A stretch of DNA of 64,000 bases from Simmondsia chinensis (GCA_018398585.1 JAGTTD010000001.1:25365438-25429437); one strand, 5' to 3'. Shown: positions 22,427 to 34,320, counted from the stretch's first letter. The notes: generated by a model not told the origin, from the letters alone. A program made the numbers and translations.

Positions 22427-24465
22427 CAATTGAGGGGATTCTTGGGATTGACCGGGTATTATAGGAAGTTCATTAAAGGTTATGGATCTATTGTAAAGCC
22501 TTTGACTGAACTCCTTAATTAAGTGGCCTGAAAAGGCTCAAGTAGCTTTTAAAGCTCTCAAGTCAGCCTTGTGTGCAGCACCGGTATTGGCCATGCCTAA
22601 TTTTGTTGAAAATTTCATTTTGGAGACAGATGCGAGTGGGTATGGTGTTGGGGCTGTTCTTTCTCAACAAGGAAGGCCTATTGCTTATTTGAGTCAAGCA
22701 CTTAGTCCCAAGCATCAAGCCATGTCAACTTACGAGAAGGAATACTTGGCTATTCTTCTAGCAGTCGAGAAATAGAGGCATTGCTTGGATGGTCATAGAT
22801 TCATTATTCGAACTGATCATCAAAGCCTTAAGCACCTCCTAGAGCAAAAGATGGTGACTAGAATTCAAAAGAAGGGATTAATGAAGATGCTTGGCCTTGA
22901 TTATGGTATTGAATACAGAAGAAGTAGAGAAAATGCAGCAGCAGACGCCTTGTCAAGGAAGTTTGAAGATGCTGATCATGGTTTGTTCTGTGCAATGTCC
23001 GTTGTCTTACCATCATGGATGGATGAAGTTTATAAGTCCTATGAAGGGGATCCATTTTCTCAAGAGTGTGTGAGAACAAGCCTGGTGAAAAATGCAGAAA
23101 AGGATGACAATGTTGCTGATATATCAGTGCAGAGAGGCATCATCAGCTTGCAGAATAGACTTTACATTGGTCCGACAACATATGTGAGGGATCAAATTGT
23201 CCAAGCCTCACATGATACAGCTTCGGGAGGACATGCTGGTGTAGAGGGAACTTATCAAAGAGTTAAAGCCTATTTCAGCTGGCCAAGCATGAAGAAGACA
23301 GTGAGTGAGTATGTCAAGGCATGTGAAGTCTGTCAACAAACCAAATTGGGATCATAGGTACAAAGGACTTCTTCATCCACTCCCCATTCCGGATGGAGCT
23401 TGGATCAATATTAGCATGGATTTCATAGAGGGTTTGCCAAGTCAGATGGCAGGGAAGTCATATGGGTTGTAGTGGATCGTTTCACCAAATGTAGCCACTT
23501 CATTTCACTCATACGACCTGTTACAGATGAGAAGTTAGCAAAGCTCTTCCTTAACAACATACATAAGTTACATGGATTGCCTCAATCCATTATTTCTGAT
23601 CGGGACAACATCTTTACAAGCAATTTTTGGAGGGAGTTATTCAAGTTGCTGGGTACTACATTGGCACTTAGTTCATCTTACCGTCCCCAAATAGACGGAC
23701 AAACTGAGCGTGTTAATCAATGTATTGAGCAGTACCTTCGGAGCATGGTTTTCTCATAGCCTAGAGAATGGAGCCGATGGCTTTCTTTAGCTGAATATTG
23801 GTTCAACACTCATGTGCATACATCTATTGGCACTACTCCTTTCCAAGCACTATATGGATATGCTCCTCCTACTCCATTTATGTTGCAGCAGGCTGTTCAA
23901 TCTGCATCTGTAGCCACTGATTTCTTACAGCAAAGGAAGCAAATGATGCACATTCTCAAGGATAATCTTCTACAAGCACAAGCAAGAATGAAATTTTATG
24001 CTGATGAAAAGAGGGTAGACAAGAATTATGAAGTTGGATACATGGTCTACCTTAAATTATAACCTTATAGACAGTCTTCTTTGGCTGTCAGGAAGAATGT
24101 CAAGCTAAGTGCTCGTTTCTTTGGTCCATACAAGATTTTGGAGAAGATTGGCAAAGTTGCATACAAACTTGACTTACCTCTTCTTTCATACGTTCACCCG
24201 GTGTTCCATGTATCTTTACTTAAAAAGCATGTCAAGAATGGAGCTAAGAGTTCATGGGAACCACTAGAAGTTGGAGCAAATGGGGCCTTGCTGTTGCAGC
24301 CTACTGCTGTCAAGGGGCAAAGGATGATAAAGGTTGCAAATGGAGCTGTGCAGGAGGCTTTGGTGCAGTGGTGTAATCTGGACAGGAGTGTTGCTACATG
24401 GGAGAGCCTTACATTCTTGAAGAGTCAATTTCCATGCTTCTCTCTTTGAGGACAAGGAGTTTCTC
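22427..24465 (+). pseudogene. Chromovirus E1 pol relic (RNase H, integrase, chromodomain)
   Basis: It starts inside the RT/RNase H link ([14 protein letters not shown]) and runs through RNase H (LETDASGYGVGAVLSQ, TDHQSLKHLL), the integrase zinc finger (H near 23211, then C-E-V-C near 23322), the DDE core (VVDRFTK near 23475, SDRDNIF near 23600, TERVNQ near 23705) and a C-terminal HPVFHVSLL plus chromodomain-like [14 protein letters not shown]. Few stops interrupt it (22773, 23355, 23757, 24060). Reverse transcriptase, protease and gag are missing. Closest relatives in the window are D and R. Non-functional for lack of RT. Confidence 0.85.
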
Positions 24466-24478
24466 AAGGGGGAGGGAA
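24466..24478 (+). other. E1 polypurine tract
   Basis: AAGGGGGAGGGAA immediately precedes the LTR. Confidence 0.9.
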
Positions 24479-24881
24479 TGTTATGATTTCTTTAATTCTT
24501 GGTTGTAATTGGTCTTGTATTGTGTTTGTTGTCCTTGAGTTGTTTTGGTGATGTATTTGAATGTTAGTTGGTAGGCCATTTGGGCGCCAAAGTCGGTTAG
24601 GGGGGTCAATCAAGTCAAATGTGGCTGCTGAGTTAAGTTTTGGTGCCAGATTTGGTTAGTTTCGGTTATAGCTTTGAGTCTTGGTTCAATGTATTAGATC
24701 AAGTATAAATAAGCTCAAATTATGTAAATTCATCATTCAATCAATACAAATCAGATTTCCCTTTCTAAATTCTCTCTCTATTTCTCATCTCCTTCTCTAA
24801 TTCTCATCACCTTCACTTCTCTTCTCATCTTAACTCTTCCTTCTACAAGGTTATCTTTCAATCATTGAATTGAAAGCTAAT
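24479..24881 (+). repeat. E1 3' LTR
   Basis: TGTTATGATTTC...AAGCTAATA, about 403 bp, related to the D LTR (394 bp). It carries an E2F-like GGCGCCAAA (24583-24591) and TATAAATAAG (24704-24713), then a CT-rich R region. It is followed at once by GTATCAAGC, a possible primer-site trace, and then by E2 gag, so it may also act as the 5' LTR of a chimeric unit. Confidence 0.8.
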
Positions 24882-24889
24882 AGTATCAA

Positions 24890-27800
24890 GCTTCCTAAGT
24901 GGTCTCAAACCAAGAATTAAGAATATCTTAAAGGCATTGAATCTGGAGACAATGACACAAGCTTTCTCCAAGGAAAAACTAATGGGCTTGGCTAGTTCTG
25001 AGGGTCAAGGACCAAGGCTCCTCAATTATCCTCTACTCAGCAGAGAACGCCAAATAGTGGTCCCAGAACTCTAAGTTTGGAGGAAAAGAGGAACCAAAGG
25101 TTGTGTTTTAAGTGTAACCACGAGTGCTTCTCTGGCCATCAGTGTAATCCAAAGCTTCTAATGACAGTCACTGGAGCTGAGGCTTATAATGGCAATGAGA
25201 TTCAAGAACATGACGAAATTGTTAATGATCAGGAAGAAGAAGTGCAAATGGACTCAGAGGATGATGAAATGGAGATACCAGTACAAGCTCTAACTGGAAA
25301 TGGTTCCCACAACACAATAAGAATCAAAGGAGAGGTTGGTCACAAGCACATACTAATATTGTTAGACAGTGGGAGCATGCATAGTTTTGGGGATCCAAAA
25401 GTTGTGAAGTTAGTGGAGCATGAGATGATCAAGACTAGTCCTTTAGCTGTGATTACTGCTGATGGAAATTCATTAATAACACAAATGGAATGCAAAGGGT
25501 TTTGCTGGAAGATGCAAGGACATTAATTTGAGTATGACTTCAGAGTGCTTAAGTTGGGGGATGTGATATGGTTTTAAGGGTGGATTGGATGAAAGCCATT
25601 AGCCTCTTGATCTTTGATTGCTCTCAGTTATCTATCTCCTTTGAAAGAGAGGGCCATAGTGTGACATTACAAGGAATTATGAAGCGTAGACAACTACAAC
25701 TGATGAAAGGGAAGAAGTTAGAAGAGGTGGTCAAGAAGGGCAAATATCAGTGGATTAGACAACTATTTTCTATTAGTGCTGTTCCAGAGACAGCTCAGGT
25801 GAATTCTAATCCTTCTATTGGCAGATTGTTACATGAGTATGAAGATTTGTTTACGCAACTAACTACATTGCCCTTTAAGAGGGTTCTGGATCATGCTATT
25901 CCTCTCAAGGTTAACTCCAATCTAGTTAATCTAAGGCCCTATAAATATTCTTACTCTTAGAAAAGTGAGATTGAAAGGTAGGTGGAGAAGCTTCTGAAGA
26001 CAAATTTCTTTAGACACAGCCATAATCCCTTTGCCTCTCTGGTGATCCTTGTTAAGAAGAAGGATGGGTCTTCTCAGATGTGTATTGATTACATGCATCT
26101 CAATTCCCTCATAATTAAGGATAAATTTCCAATTCCAGTCATTGAAGATCTGGTAGATGAGCTTGATGGATCTCAGCATTACTCAAAGTTGAATCTGAGA
26201 CAAGGATATCATCAAATTAGAGTGTTGGACAAGGACATCCGTAAGACCCCCTTTAGAACACATCATGGGCATTATGAATTTGTGGTTATGCCTTTTGGTT
26301 TAAATAATGCTCCAGCTACCTTTTAGGCGTTGATGAATTAAGTTTTCAAGGCTTATTTGAGGAAGTTTTTGCTGGTATTCTTTGATGATATATTGGTTTA
26401 TAGCCCTTCATTGGACTTACATATCAAGCATCTTAGGTAAGTTTTTCAAACTATGAGCAAGAATAAGTTGTATGCTAAGCTTTCTAAATGCTTATTTGCT
26501 CAAACTCAAGTGAAATACTTGAGACACATCATTTCAAGGGAAGGAGTGGCAACAGATCCAAGCAAGATACAAGCTATGAATTAGTGACCTGTTCCCTTAC
26601 TCCCAAGTAGTTAAGAGGATTTCTTGGGCTGACTGGATACTACAGGAAATTCATTGCTGCGTATGGAGTATTGGCTAAGCCATTAACTGATCTTCTTAAA
26701 AAAGATGCATTTTTTATGGTCTGAAACTGCTCAGGAGGCATTTGAGGGTCTCAAGCTAGACATGTGCTCTGCACCAGTCCTAGTCATGCCAGATTTTGAT
26801 GAGCATTTTGTGTTGGAGACTGATGCCAGCAGTTTTGGAATTGGAGCAGTGTTGTCTCAAAGGGGAAGAGCGGTGGCATTCCTGAGTCAGGCTCTCAGTC
26901 CAAAGAACGAACAGCTCGCCATTTATGAAAAGGAATACCTAGTTATACTTATGTCAGAGCAGAAGTAGTGACATTGTCTTGAGGGTCATCATTTCATTAT
27001 TAGAACTGATCATTAAATGCCTCGAGTATCTGCTTGATTAGAAAATCACCACTAGAGGGTAACGAAAAGGGCTTATGAAGATGTTAGGCTTGAGTTATTC
27101 AATTGAATATTGCAATGGTAAAGAAAATCTAGTAGTAGATGCCCATTAGAGAAGACTAGAAGGAAGGGAATCTGGCTCATGTTCAGCCATTTCATTTGCT
27201 TTGCCTAATTGGATGGAAGAGGTTTACAAATCCTATGAAGAAGATAGATTTGCTAATGACTACATTACTATCGGTAGTGTGAATCATTCTTCATCCTCAG
27301 GAACAGAAATCTCTGTTATTAATGGAATTGTGTGAGTAAAGGGAAAGGTGTATGTAGGAGCAGCCACTGAATTGAGAAGGCAGATAGTCCAAGCTTTTCC
27401 ATTCCTATGCTTGGGGTGGACATTCAAGGATTGATGGTACTTACAGAAGGCTTAAACAATATTTCTATTGGACTGGAGTTAAGAAGGGGGTTGAAGCATT
27501 TGTTCAGGGTTGTGAAGTATGTCATAGGACCAAGACAAATCATGTCCAGTATTAAGGTTTACTTCAGCCTTTGCAAATTCCTAACCAGGCTTGGCAATAC
27601 ATGAGCATGAATTTTGCGGAAGGGCTACCTAAAGCTAATGGCAAGTGATATGGGTCATAGTGGATCGATTCACAAAATTTAGCCACTTCATTGCTTTAAA
27701 TCATCCATTTCTGCCGAAAAAATTGGCCAAACTGTTCCTTGACATAATCTATAAGTTGCACAGTTTACCTTAAGTTTCAAATAGGGATAGGATGTTACCA

Positions 27801-28600
27801 GTCAATTTTTGCGAGAATTGTTCCTGTTGTTAGGTTTCACATTGCTCTCAGCTCATCATATCGTCCCCAAACAGATGGATAGACTGAGAGAGTAAATCAG
27901 TGTGTTGAGCTGTATTTACGAAGCACGACATTCACCTATCCTAAGCGTTGCTATCAGTGGTTATCCTTGGTAGAGTTCTGGTACAACATCCATTTTCATT
28001 CTTCTATAGGGACTACTCCTTTCAAGGCACTGTATGGATATGACCCTCTCTCACCAATGGTACTTCAAGGTGTAACTTCTTATGTTGCTGAGGTCAATGG
28101 TCTGTTGTCGTCAAGAAGGTAAATTATTCAGCAGTTAAGGGACAATTTGCAACTAGCTCAATTAGGAATGAAATATTTTGCTGATAGAAACCATACTAAC
28201 AAGTCTTTTGCCAGTTGAGATTTAGTTTATCTTAACCTTCAGCCTCATAGAAAGTCCATAGTAGCCATGCGCAAGAATGTTAAGCTATGTGCTTGTTGTT
28301 TGGGGCTTACAGGTTGGAGCTTCCTCCTGATTCTTTCGTTCATCACATGTTTCATGTTTCTCTTTTAAAAGGACACAAGTCAGAGGGAAAAGGTTGCTCA
28401 ACTAGTCCTCCGAAGGCAACCGACAGTTGGAAACTGGTGCAAGCTCCTACAGCAGTGTTAGAGTGCAGCAAAGTGGTGCACCAGTGAAAGAAGTCTTGAT
28501 ACAATGGGCTAATTTGAATCCAGTAAATGCAAGTTGGAAGATTTGAAGTTCATTCGAAGCCAATTTTGTTCCTCTTCATTCTTGGGGCAAGAATATTCTT
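24890..28600 (+). pseudogene. Chromovirus E2 gag-pol relic
   Basis: Starts in C-terminal gag (SGLKPRIKN at about 24896). The domain order is gag, zinc knuckle C-F-K-C-x9-H-Q-C (about 25107-25150), aspartic protease LLDSGSMHSF (about 25357), RT (MCIDYMHLN near 26080, [10 protein letters not shown] near 26286, VFFDDILVYS near 26376), RNase H (LETDASSFGIGAVLSQ near 26815), integrase (about 27370-27960) and a weak chromodomain end (28480-28560). More than ten stops and several frameshifts make it inactive. It is the same family as R (57240-62599). The N-terminal gag and its own 5' LTR are missing. Confidence 0.85.
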
Positions 28601-28613
28601 AAGGAGGGGGTAT
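28601..28613 (+). other. E2 polypurine tract
   Basis: AAGGAGGGGGTAT precedes the LTR, after the conserved 'TTGGGGCAAGAAT' phrase. Confidence 0.8.
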
Positions 28614-28985
28614 TGTCATGACTGTGAGGCATTTTCTTCATCTATAGCTGCTGTCATAGTCGAATTACTAAGAGTTTACTTTTGTTCCTTCAAATAATTC
28701 CTTGGTAGAAAAAGTGGTTAAGTTGGTCAGCGAGTGAAGTGTGCTTTTGTGCCTAGTTTAGTTAAGTCGGTTTAAATGGTTGTCCTGGTGCAATATTTTA
28801 GCTGCCTTAAGTCATTTGTATAAATAAGCAAAATATCCTGTATTCGTGATTCATTAAATAGAAAATTGATCTCTTTCCTCTCTCAACCCTAATTTCTCTC
28901 TAATTCTCATCTATTTCACTTCTCTCCTCATCTCATACTCTCTTATCCATAGGTTATGATTCAAGTTTGACCTTGAATCATGACA
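28614..28985 (+). repeat. E2 3' LTR
   Basis: 372 bp, TGTCATGACTG...AATCATGACA, with TATAAATAAGC and a CT-rich R region. It is the same family as the R LTRs and distinct from the E1 LTR. It lies directly against a copia zinc-knuckle codon run, so it was inserted into, or fused to, that copia. Confidence 0.85.
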
Positions 28986-29620
28986 ACAATCCCCAGTCCA
29001 TTGGCCCTTATCAACACAAAGAAAGCACTTTTTTCTGGCTTCCGCACTTCTCCTTTATGCCTTGGTCGATTGGACATTCCATTAGGCCCAGAACCGGTCC
29101 TCTATTACTTGTAGCTCTTTCGTTGGCTCACGCAACGAATAGTGCTTGTTGTTCATATAAACATTCAGCCTAAACTGAGTGAATGAGCTAGACAAAGAAT
29201 TGAGGATGATTTCCTAAGTCAAACTCAGCTCCAAATACTACTAGTCCAGAAAAACACTCCAGAAACTCAAGATGTGTTCCTCAACTAGCATTCCTTTGGA
29301 TATCCTCATACTGAGAAACTTTCTGATCAAATCTTTCTTAGCTGCTCTGTACTATTGTTCAAACATTTCTTCCAAATGTTTCATCATCTCAACTGCTGTG
29401 TGCATCTTAAGCGTTTGATGCGTAAGAATATCTAACACAAAAGTTGATTTGTGTCATATGGCTAATTCATTGGCCTTGTGCCAACGTTCACAACACTTTT
29501 CAACAACAGCTGTACAATCATTAGTAGGCACAATAGGATGCACATCAGTGTGAACAAAATTACGACCCTCGTCAAGTAGATGATGTCCAAACTCGTTTTC
29601 CAGGTAAAGTAATTCGGTCC
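28986..29620 (-). pseudogene. Copia gag relic
   Basis: Minus-strand copia Gag. Near 29450-29520 it reads ERWHKANELA, the conserved phrase of copia Gag (UBN2-like) proteins, followed by a leucine-rich core (HTAVEMMKHLEEMF). The zinc knuckle lies at 28986-29030 as C-F-L-C-V-D-K-G-Q-W-T-G-D-C, with Gln in place of the zinc-binding His. The gene is cut by the E2 LTR right at the knuckle. This copy keeps the central gag that is missing from the two copias further right. Confidence 0.7.
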
Positions 29621-30792
29621 AAAGAGTACCTTATTATTAAGAATTGAATGAAGTGTACCATTAATCTATATAAATGCAAACATTTGTGTAACTATATGAT
29701 ACGAGTCATATACAATGCAGTGATATCTACTTTCTTAATTTTAGCAAACACAATGAGTCAGGTGCCCACAAGACTGAACTATCATCGCAATGATAAACCA
29801 AACACACCACTCCCTACTTCCTGGCATCAGGACCTTATGAAATTATTTTATGTGAGAACTGCTGTCTATTAATATGTTTTCTTGTAACTCTTACTAAACA
29901 AAATTAATTCACCACTTTTCCTTAGTCTCTAACTTAACACAACAGAGCTTCTTGGGGAGGCTAATGCATTACATTAGTCAAATGTAAACGATTGCCTAAA
30001 CCCTCATACAAATACACGTAATACTCCACAGCAGCATGGCCACATCACTTCTTTGTAGTTTAGTTTATCCTGTTAGAAGTCTAACCTTGTAACTTGCAAA
30101 CCAATTGCTGCCGCGGGGAGTGATGTCAATTCACTATACTACTAGATCGGTAACGGAGATTGTGATGTTTCAACAATTGAACTTCGCTCCGACTTGAATT
30201 TTATAAACTAGTGGTTTCAATTTTAAATTGCATTTACAACTTGATTTTCTCATAATCACCATTAGAATCACAATGTAAAATACATTAATTAGTCAAAATT
30301 GATTTTTTAATTATTATTATTTAATTTAGTACATACATCTACAAGTCCTAAATTTTTTTTCCTTTTTAAAAAATGCCACGTCAGCACTGACGTCAACGTT
30401 AGCACACCTTGTGAAAATCAATTACATTTTTTAATTATTACAAAATATTCACGCTAATCTCATTAGATCAATTCAACCAATTTAGTTAATATATTCACGC
30501 TAATCTCATTAGATCAATTCAACCAATTTAGTTCATCTTAAAAATATACGTAAAATCACATCATACATAATCTAAATATAAATGTTATTTAAAAATCTAC
30601 ATCTATGGATATGAATTAACTATTGATTCAAATAACTATTTTAACAATTTAAAATCAGGTCTACAATTATGATCAATATCCAATTAAACAATCTTTCCTT
30701 GCTGTTTTAATAAAATCTCTATTTTATTAAATTATAAGTCTATTTATTTCGATATTATTATATCTATCATGTATATTATGAATGTAATCAAA
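29621..30792 (-). other. Copia leader, no ORF
   Basis: Untranslated leader between gag and primer site. 29750-30150 is the inverse of the leader at 21577-21965 and 43130-43560. 30430-30540 contains a short tandem duplication ('ATTCACGCTAATCTCATTAG' occurs twice). Confidence 0.55.
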
Positions 30793-30808
30793 GGCTGGCT
30801 GTGATACA
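30793..30808 (-). other. Copia primer binding site (decayed)
   Basis: The minus strand reads TGTATCACAGCCAGCC, a decayed form of TGGTATCAGAGCCAGCC, two bases from the LTR edge. Confidence 0.7.
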
Positions 30809-30810
30809 AT

Positions 30811-32110
30811 TAGTGGGATGAATTTTAAAAATTTTCCCAAATTAAATAGCTTAATGCAGCGGAACGGTTTAAAATTTATAATTTTAAACCTACAGTTGAT
30901 TTAAAATTCTAAATTTTAAATCTACCGACCTCTACTCTAATACATTTGTAATACTAATATGAATATAAAACTAGCATAATAAGAATATTGTAAATAAAGA
31001 GAAAAGCAAAAAACTAAAAAGAAAAGGAAAGATGAATACTTAGAAAAGCTCCAAATAAAGAAAACTAGAAATCTGAGACTCAAAAGCTTTCTACACAATC
31101 TCCCCAAAAAAACCTTGAATGTGGGCCCCGAAAAATATTAAGCTTAAGAGGAAAAATTTCATGAAATTTTTTTTTCATTTAGATAACCGAAAGTCAACAT
31201 TTTCAGGAAACCTTTTAATTTAAAATTTGATTGAATACTAAACCTTGACTTCGGGACCTCTATTTATAGTAGGCTATCGGAGCGAAAATATTACAATGAA
31301 AAAGATGTGGGATGCTTGAAAAATATCGAAAAATAAAAAAAACCGACCTCGTATAGTGCATAGTGAGTTAAATGTTCCACCGCATGCCATGTGTCACCAC
31401 GGGATTAGTTCATGCCAAACGGCCCGGATCGCTCATTACTAGCGTCCAAGAGCAGCCCAGCTATTGGCTACTAGAATTTGATGCGAATTAAGGTCTGTTT
31501 TCCTTCTTCTTCTTTTTTTTTTGTTTCCTACATGTATAAATCGTCCCATGAATTTTTAATTTTTAAAATTATATTATTCTAAAATTATTAACTTTTATTC
31601 ATCTCATCTCACGAATAAATAACTCATTTCATGAATCCTTTAACGTTTTTCTGATGACATGAAAAGCAGAGGCTTGAGCGGGGACCTCATGGATAGTTTA
31701 AATATGGCTCTAAATGGTTTAAGTTAATTACTATCACATGATAAAATTTAATTAACCTTTAATGAGACTTAATTCAACTAAATAAATCCCACGCACTCTA
31801 CACTTAAATTATTTATTCGATAATTCGCAAGTAGACTGTATTGATAATAACAACCCTTCTATTAGATATCCAAGATGAAAAATTATTAGAACTACTGTCA
31901 TTATTTTTCTCATAGTTTCTCCATTAGTTATCGGCTCACTCTTTCCCGAATAATTCATTTATTCTAGAACAAATTCACAGTATAGAAAATCACATGCAAT
32001 ATATATGTCACTTACACAAATTTAATGAGAAAAAGACTCGAATTTCAATATCATTCTTTAATAAAGCAATATTTATAGGATAAATTTGAATTTTTAGGAC
32101 ACTATTTGTA
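30811..32110 (-). repeat. Copia 5' LTR (minus-strand element, shortened)
   Basis: It starts TAGTGGGATGAATTTT (compare TGTTGGGATGAATTTC at 45871 and 51030) and ends near 'TTTTAGGACACTATTTGTAATA'. About 1300 bp, so some 670 bp are missing internally compared with sister LTRs. Beyond it the Tekay chromovirus G1 begins. Confidence 0.7.
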
Positions 32111-32506
32111 ATATAGGCTAACGTTAAAATCCATTGAAATTTGATCCCATTTCCATTCAGGCACTTCTAATGACCGTTGTAATCCACCAGGCTTTTGGTG
32201 CTCGGCCTTCACCTGTTGACAAACCATGCACATAGCCACAAAATCAGCAATATCTCGCTTCATGTCTCTTCACCAAAAGGGGCTTCTTAGGTCTCGATAC
32301 ATCTTCGCGCCTCCAGGATGCATCGAAAAGTGAAAACTGTCTTTTGCCCATGATATCCTTCTTAATTGCTAGATCATTGGGGTACACATAATCTATCTCC
32401 AAACTTCAATGCACCATCATCATGTAACAAGAAGTTTGAGGATTCTCCAATGGATACCTTACCTTTCATATTCATCAAAAAGGCGTCATTTTGCTATTCA
32501 GACTTA
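32111..32506 (-). pseudogene. Tekay/Del chromovirus G1, integrase fragment
   Basis: The minus strand encodes DDGALKFGDRLCVP, then the integrase zinc finger with MHPGGAKMYRDL and A-M-C-M-V-C-Q-Q, then [12 protein letters not shown] at the start of the catalytic core, where the copia LTR cuts in. Frame changes are present. The wording is typical of the Del/Tekay clade. The fragment is separated from the RNase H part by the SINE. Confidence 0.75.
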
Positions 32507-32762
32507 GGGTTCATTTACCAGGTACTAAGGCACCGGATCTCATTAGAACTTCAAAGTTGAGCATGCTTTGGCGAGAGTAGCACGAGGATGGGTGACCTTC
32601 TTGGAAGTCCTTGTGTTGCCAACCCCATAAGATTGGGGGTCCTAGGAAACAGCCTCTCGGTAAGGTTACACCCTGAAGGGGTAAGGTTGTGTACATCCAC
32701 ACCTCTCAAACACTGCATCTATAGGAGTCCTTGAGGCACTGGTTCTGTTATTGTTGTTATTG
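32507..32762 (+). mobile_element. Chimeric SINE: full-length 5S rRNA head + Au-type body
   Basis: Positions 32507-32626 are a 120-nt 5S rRNA copy (GGGTTCATTTACCAG...GTGTTGCCAACCCC). It retains the internal control region: an A-box-like AAAGTTGAGCATGC, an intermediate element GGCGAGAG, and an exact C-box core GGATGGGTGACC. After an 18-nt linker comes the 3' body of the plant Au SINE family (GGAAACAGCCTCT at 32645-32657, GGGTAAGGTTGTGTACAT, GAGTCCTTGAGGCACT) and a (TTG/TTA)n tail. Imperfect 18-bp duplications flank it: TTTGCTATTCAGACTTAG (32490-32507) and TTTGCTGTTTAGCCTTGA (32763-32780). It lies antisense within Tekay element G1. Confidence 0.88.
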
Positions 32763-33715
32763 TTTGCTGTTTAGCCTTGATCTTCTCTAACAATGACAGT
32801 TGTGCAACCAGATTAGTTGAAACATCACCCTTCTTGTCACAAATGCACACCTCAGTCTGCATTTCCTCCAAATATCTAAGTAGCTTTAGCCGAGAAGTTA
32901 TTAGGGCAGCCAAGTTACCCGCGATTTCCTGCTCAGTGCATTTGCAAATAAATTAGCTTACGTAGGACGGTAATTTATGGTGACATCATAGTCCTTGATT
33001 AACTCGAACCATCTCTTCTGCTCAAGTTCAACTCTTTTGGAGTAAACAAATATTTCAAGCTCTTGTGATTGGCATAAATCTGGCAAGATTCACCATAGAG
33101 GTAGTGTCTTTAAATCTTCAACGCAAATATCACTGCTGCCAATTCCAAGTCATGCATTGGATAATTTTTTTCTTGAGGCTTTATTTCTTAGGGTTCATAG
33201 GCCATCACCTTCCAATGCTGCGTTAGCATATAACCTAGTCCTTTCTTTAAAGCATCACTATAAATGACAATGTTACCCTCATGACTAGGTAGTGCAAGTA
33301 CGGGGGCTGATACTAATATCTTCTTTAACTCCTGAAAGCTCGTTTCACATTCATCTGTCCACTCAAGCATCACTCCCTTTTGAGTCAAACAAGTGAGAGG
33401 AAGTGCAATTTTGAAAATCTCTCAATGAATATTCTATAGTAACCAGTCCATCCCCAGAAGCTTCTAACTTCTGTTGCATTTGTGAGCGGATTCCACTTCA
33501 ATACCACTTCAACTTTTCTTGGATCCATTGAGATACCATCTTAGGATATCACATGGCCTAGGAATGGCACTCTGTCGAGGCAAAATCCACCCTTACTCAA
33601 CATGGCCTACAACTGGTGCTCATGTAGGGTTTGTAATACCATTTTAAGAAGCCCTTAATGCTCCTTCCTACTCTTAGAGTAGATCAATATGTCATCCATG
33701 AATACAACAATGAAT
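32763..33715 (-). pseudogene. Tekay/Del G1, RT C-terminus and RNase H
   Basis: The minus strand encodes, right to left, the RT active-site strand VVFMDD (33712-33690), the RT thumb, RNase H (GVMLEWTDECETSFQELKK, APVLALPSHEGN, KKGLGYMLTQH) and the link to integrase (LLEKIKAKQ near 32780). Several stops. Element B interrupts it at the FMDD strand and the SINE interrupts it on the integrase side. It belongs with 38711-39074 and 42654-43015. Confidence 0.8.
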
Positions 33716-34307
33716 TGTTAAGGTTTCGAAGATTTCTCTTGAGCCTTAACCTTGGTTGGGATAGAGAGAGTATGAGATGAGAAAGAAAATAGAGATTTAG
33801 ATGAGAAAGAAGGGAAAAGAGATGAGAGAATAGAGAAAGTAACCAAATGAGATCAATTCATTATCAAAGTTATGGATTACATGCTAATGTCCCTTATTTA
33901 TACTACTTCCAAAGTATGAGCCTAATACATTGAACCTAACCACAGAAGGACTAAACCACTTAGGAATTATCTAGAATTATCTAGAACTAAGCTTAACCAA
34001 CAATTAAACCACATTTTGGCGCCTAGACAATTCTAACAGCCCAACTGAGCTAACACGCCCAGCTTACTACAGGATTATTAATGCAGATAGAACTAACATA
34101 TTATTTCATCAACCTAACAGCAACAACAGCACAGCACACGCAGCAGCCAATAGCATCAGAACCCCAGTAGCATCAGCAGCTAACAACACACAAGCAGCAG
34201 CAACATAATAACACAGCAGCAACATTTCAGCAGCATATCAACCATTCAGCAGCAGTACAACATCTCAGCCTCCGTGAGTTCACACCTCGGATTCTCGGGT
34301 CATAACA
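33716..34307 (-). repeat. Element B 3' LTR
   Basis: 592 bp. Minus-strand TATAAATAAG box at 33902-33893, an E2F-like TTTGGCGCC (34015-34023) and CTG-rich U3. The CT-rich R/U5 lies at the left edge. Confidence 0.92.
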
Positions 34308-34320
34308 TTCCCTTCCCCTT
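34308..34320 (-). other. Element B polypurine tract
   Basis: The minus strand reads AAGGGGAAGGGAA, identical to element A. Confidence 0.9.

Noticed and set aside
22427..24449. Endogenous pararetrovirus
   Set aside because: RNase H is followed by a DDE integrase and chromodomain, and there is no movement-protein or coat motif, so it is a Ty3/gypsy retrotransposon.
32507..32626. A functional 5S rRNA gene
   Set aside because: It has about 15-20 substitutions against the plant 5S consensus, is single, lacks a T-run terminator and spacer array, and continues into an Au SINE body.
32507..32762. A Cassandra-type TRIM (5S in an LTR)
   Set aside because: There are no LTR termini, primer site or purine tract around it. 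The Au body, (TTG)n tail and ~18-bp duplications indicate a SINE.
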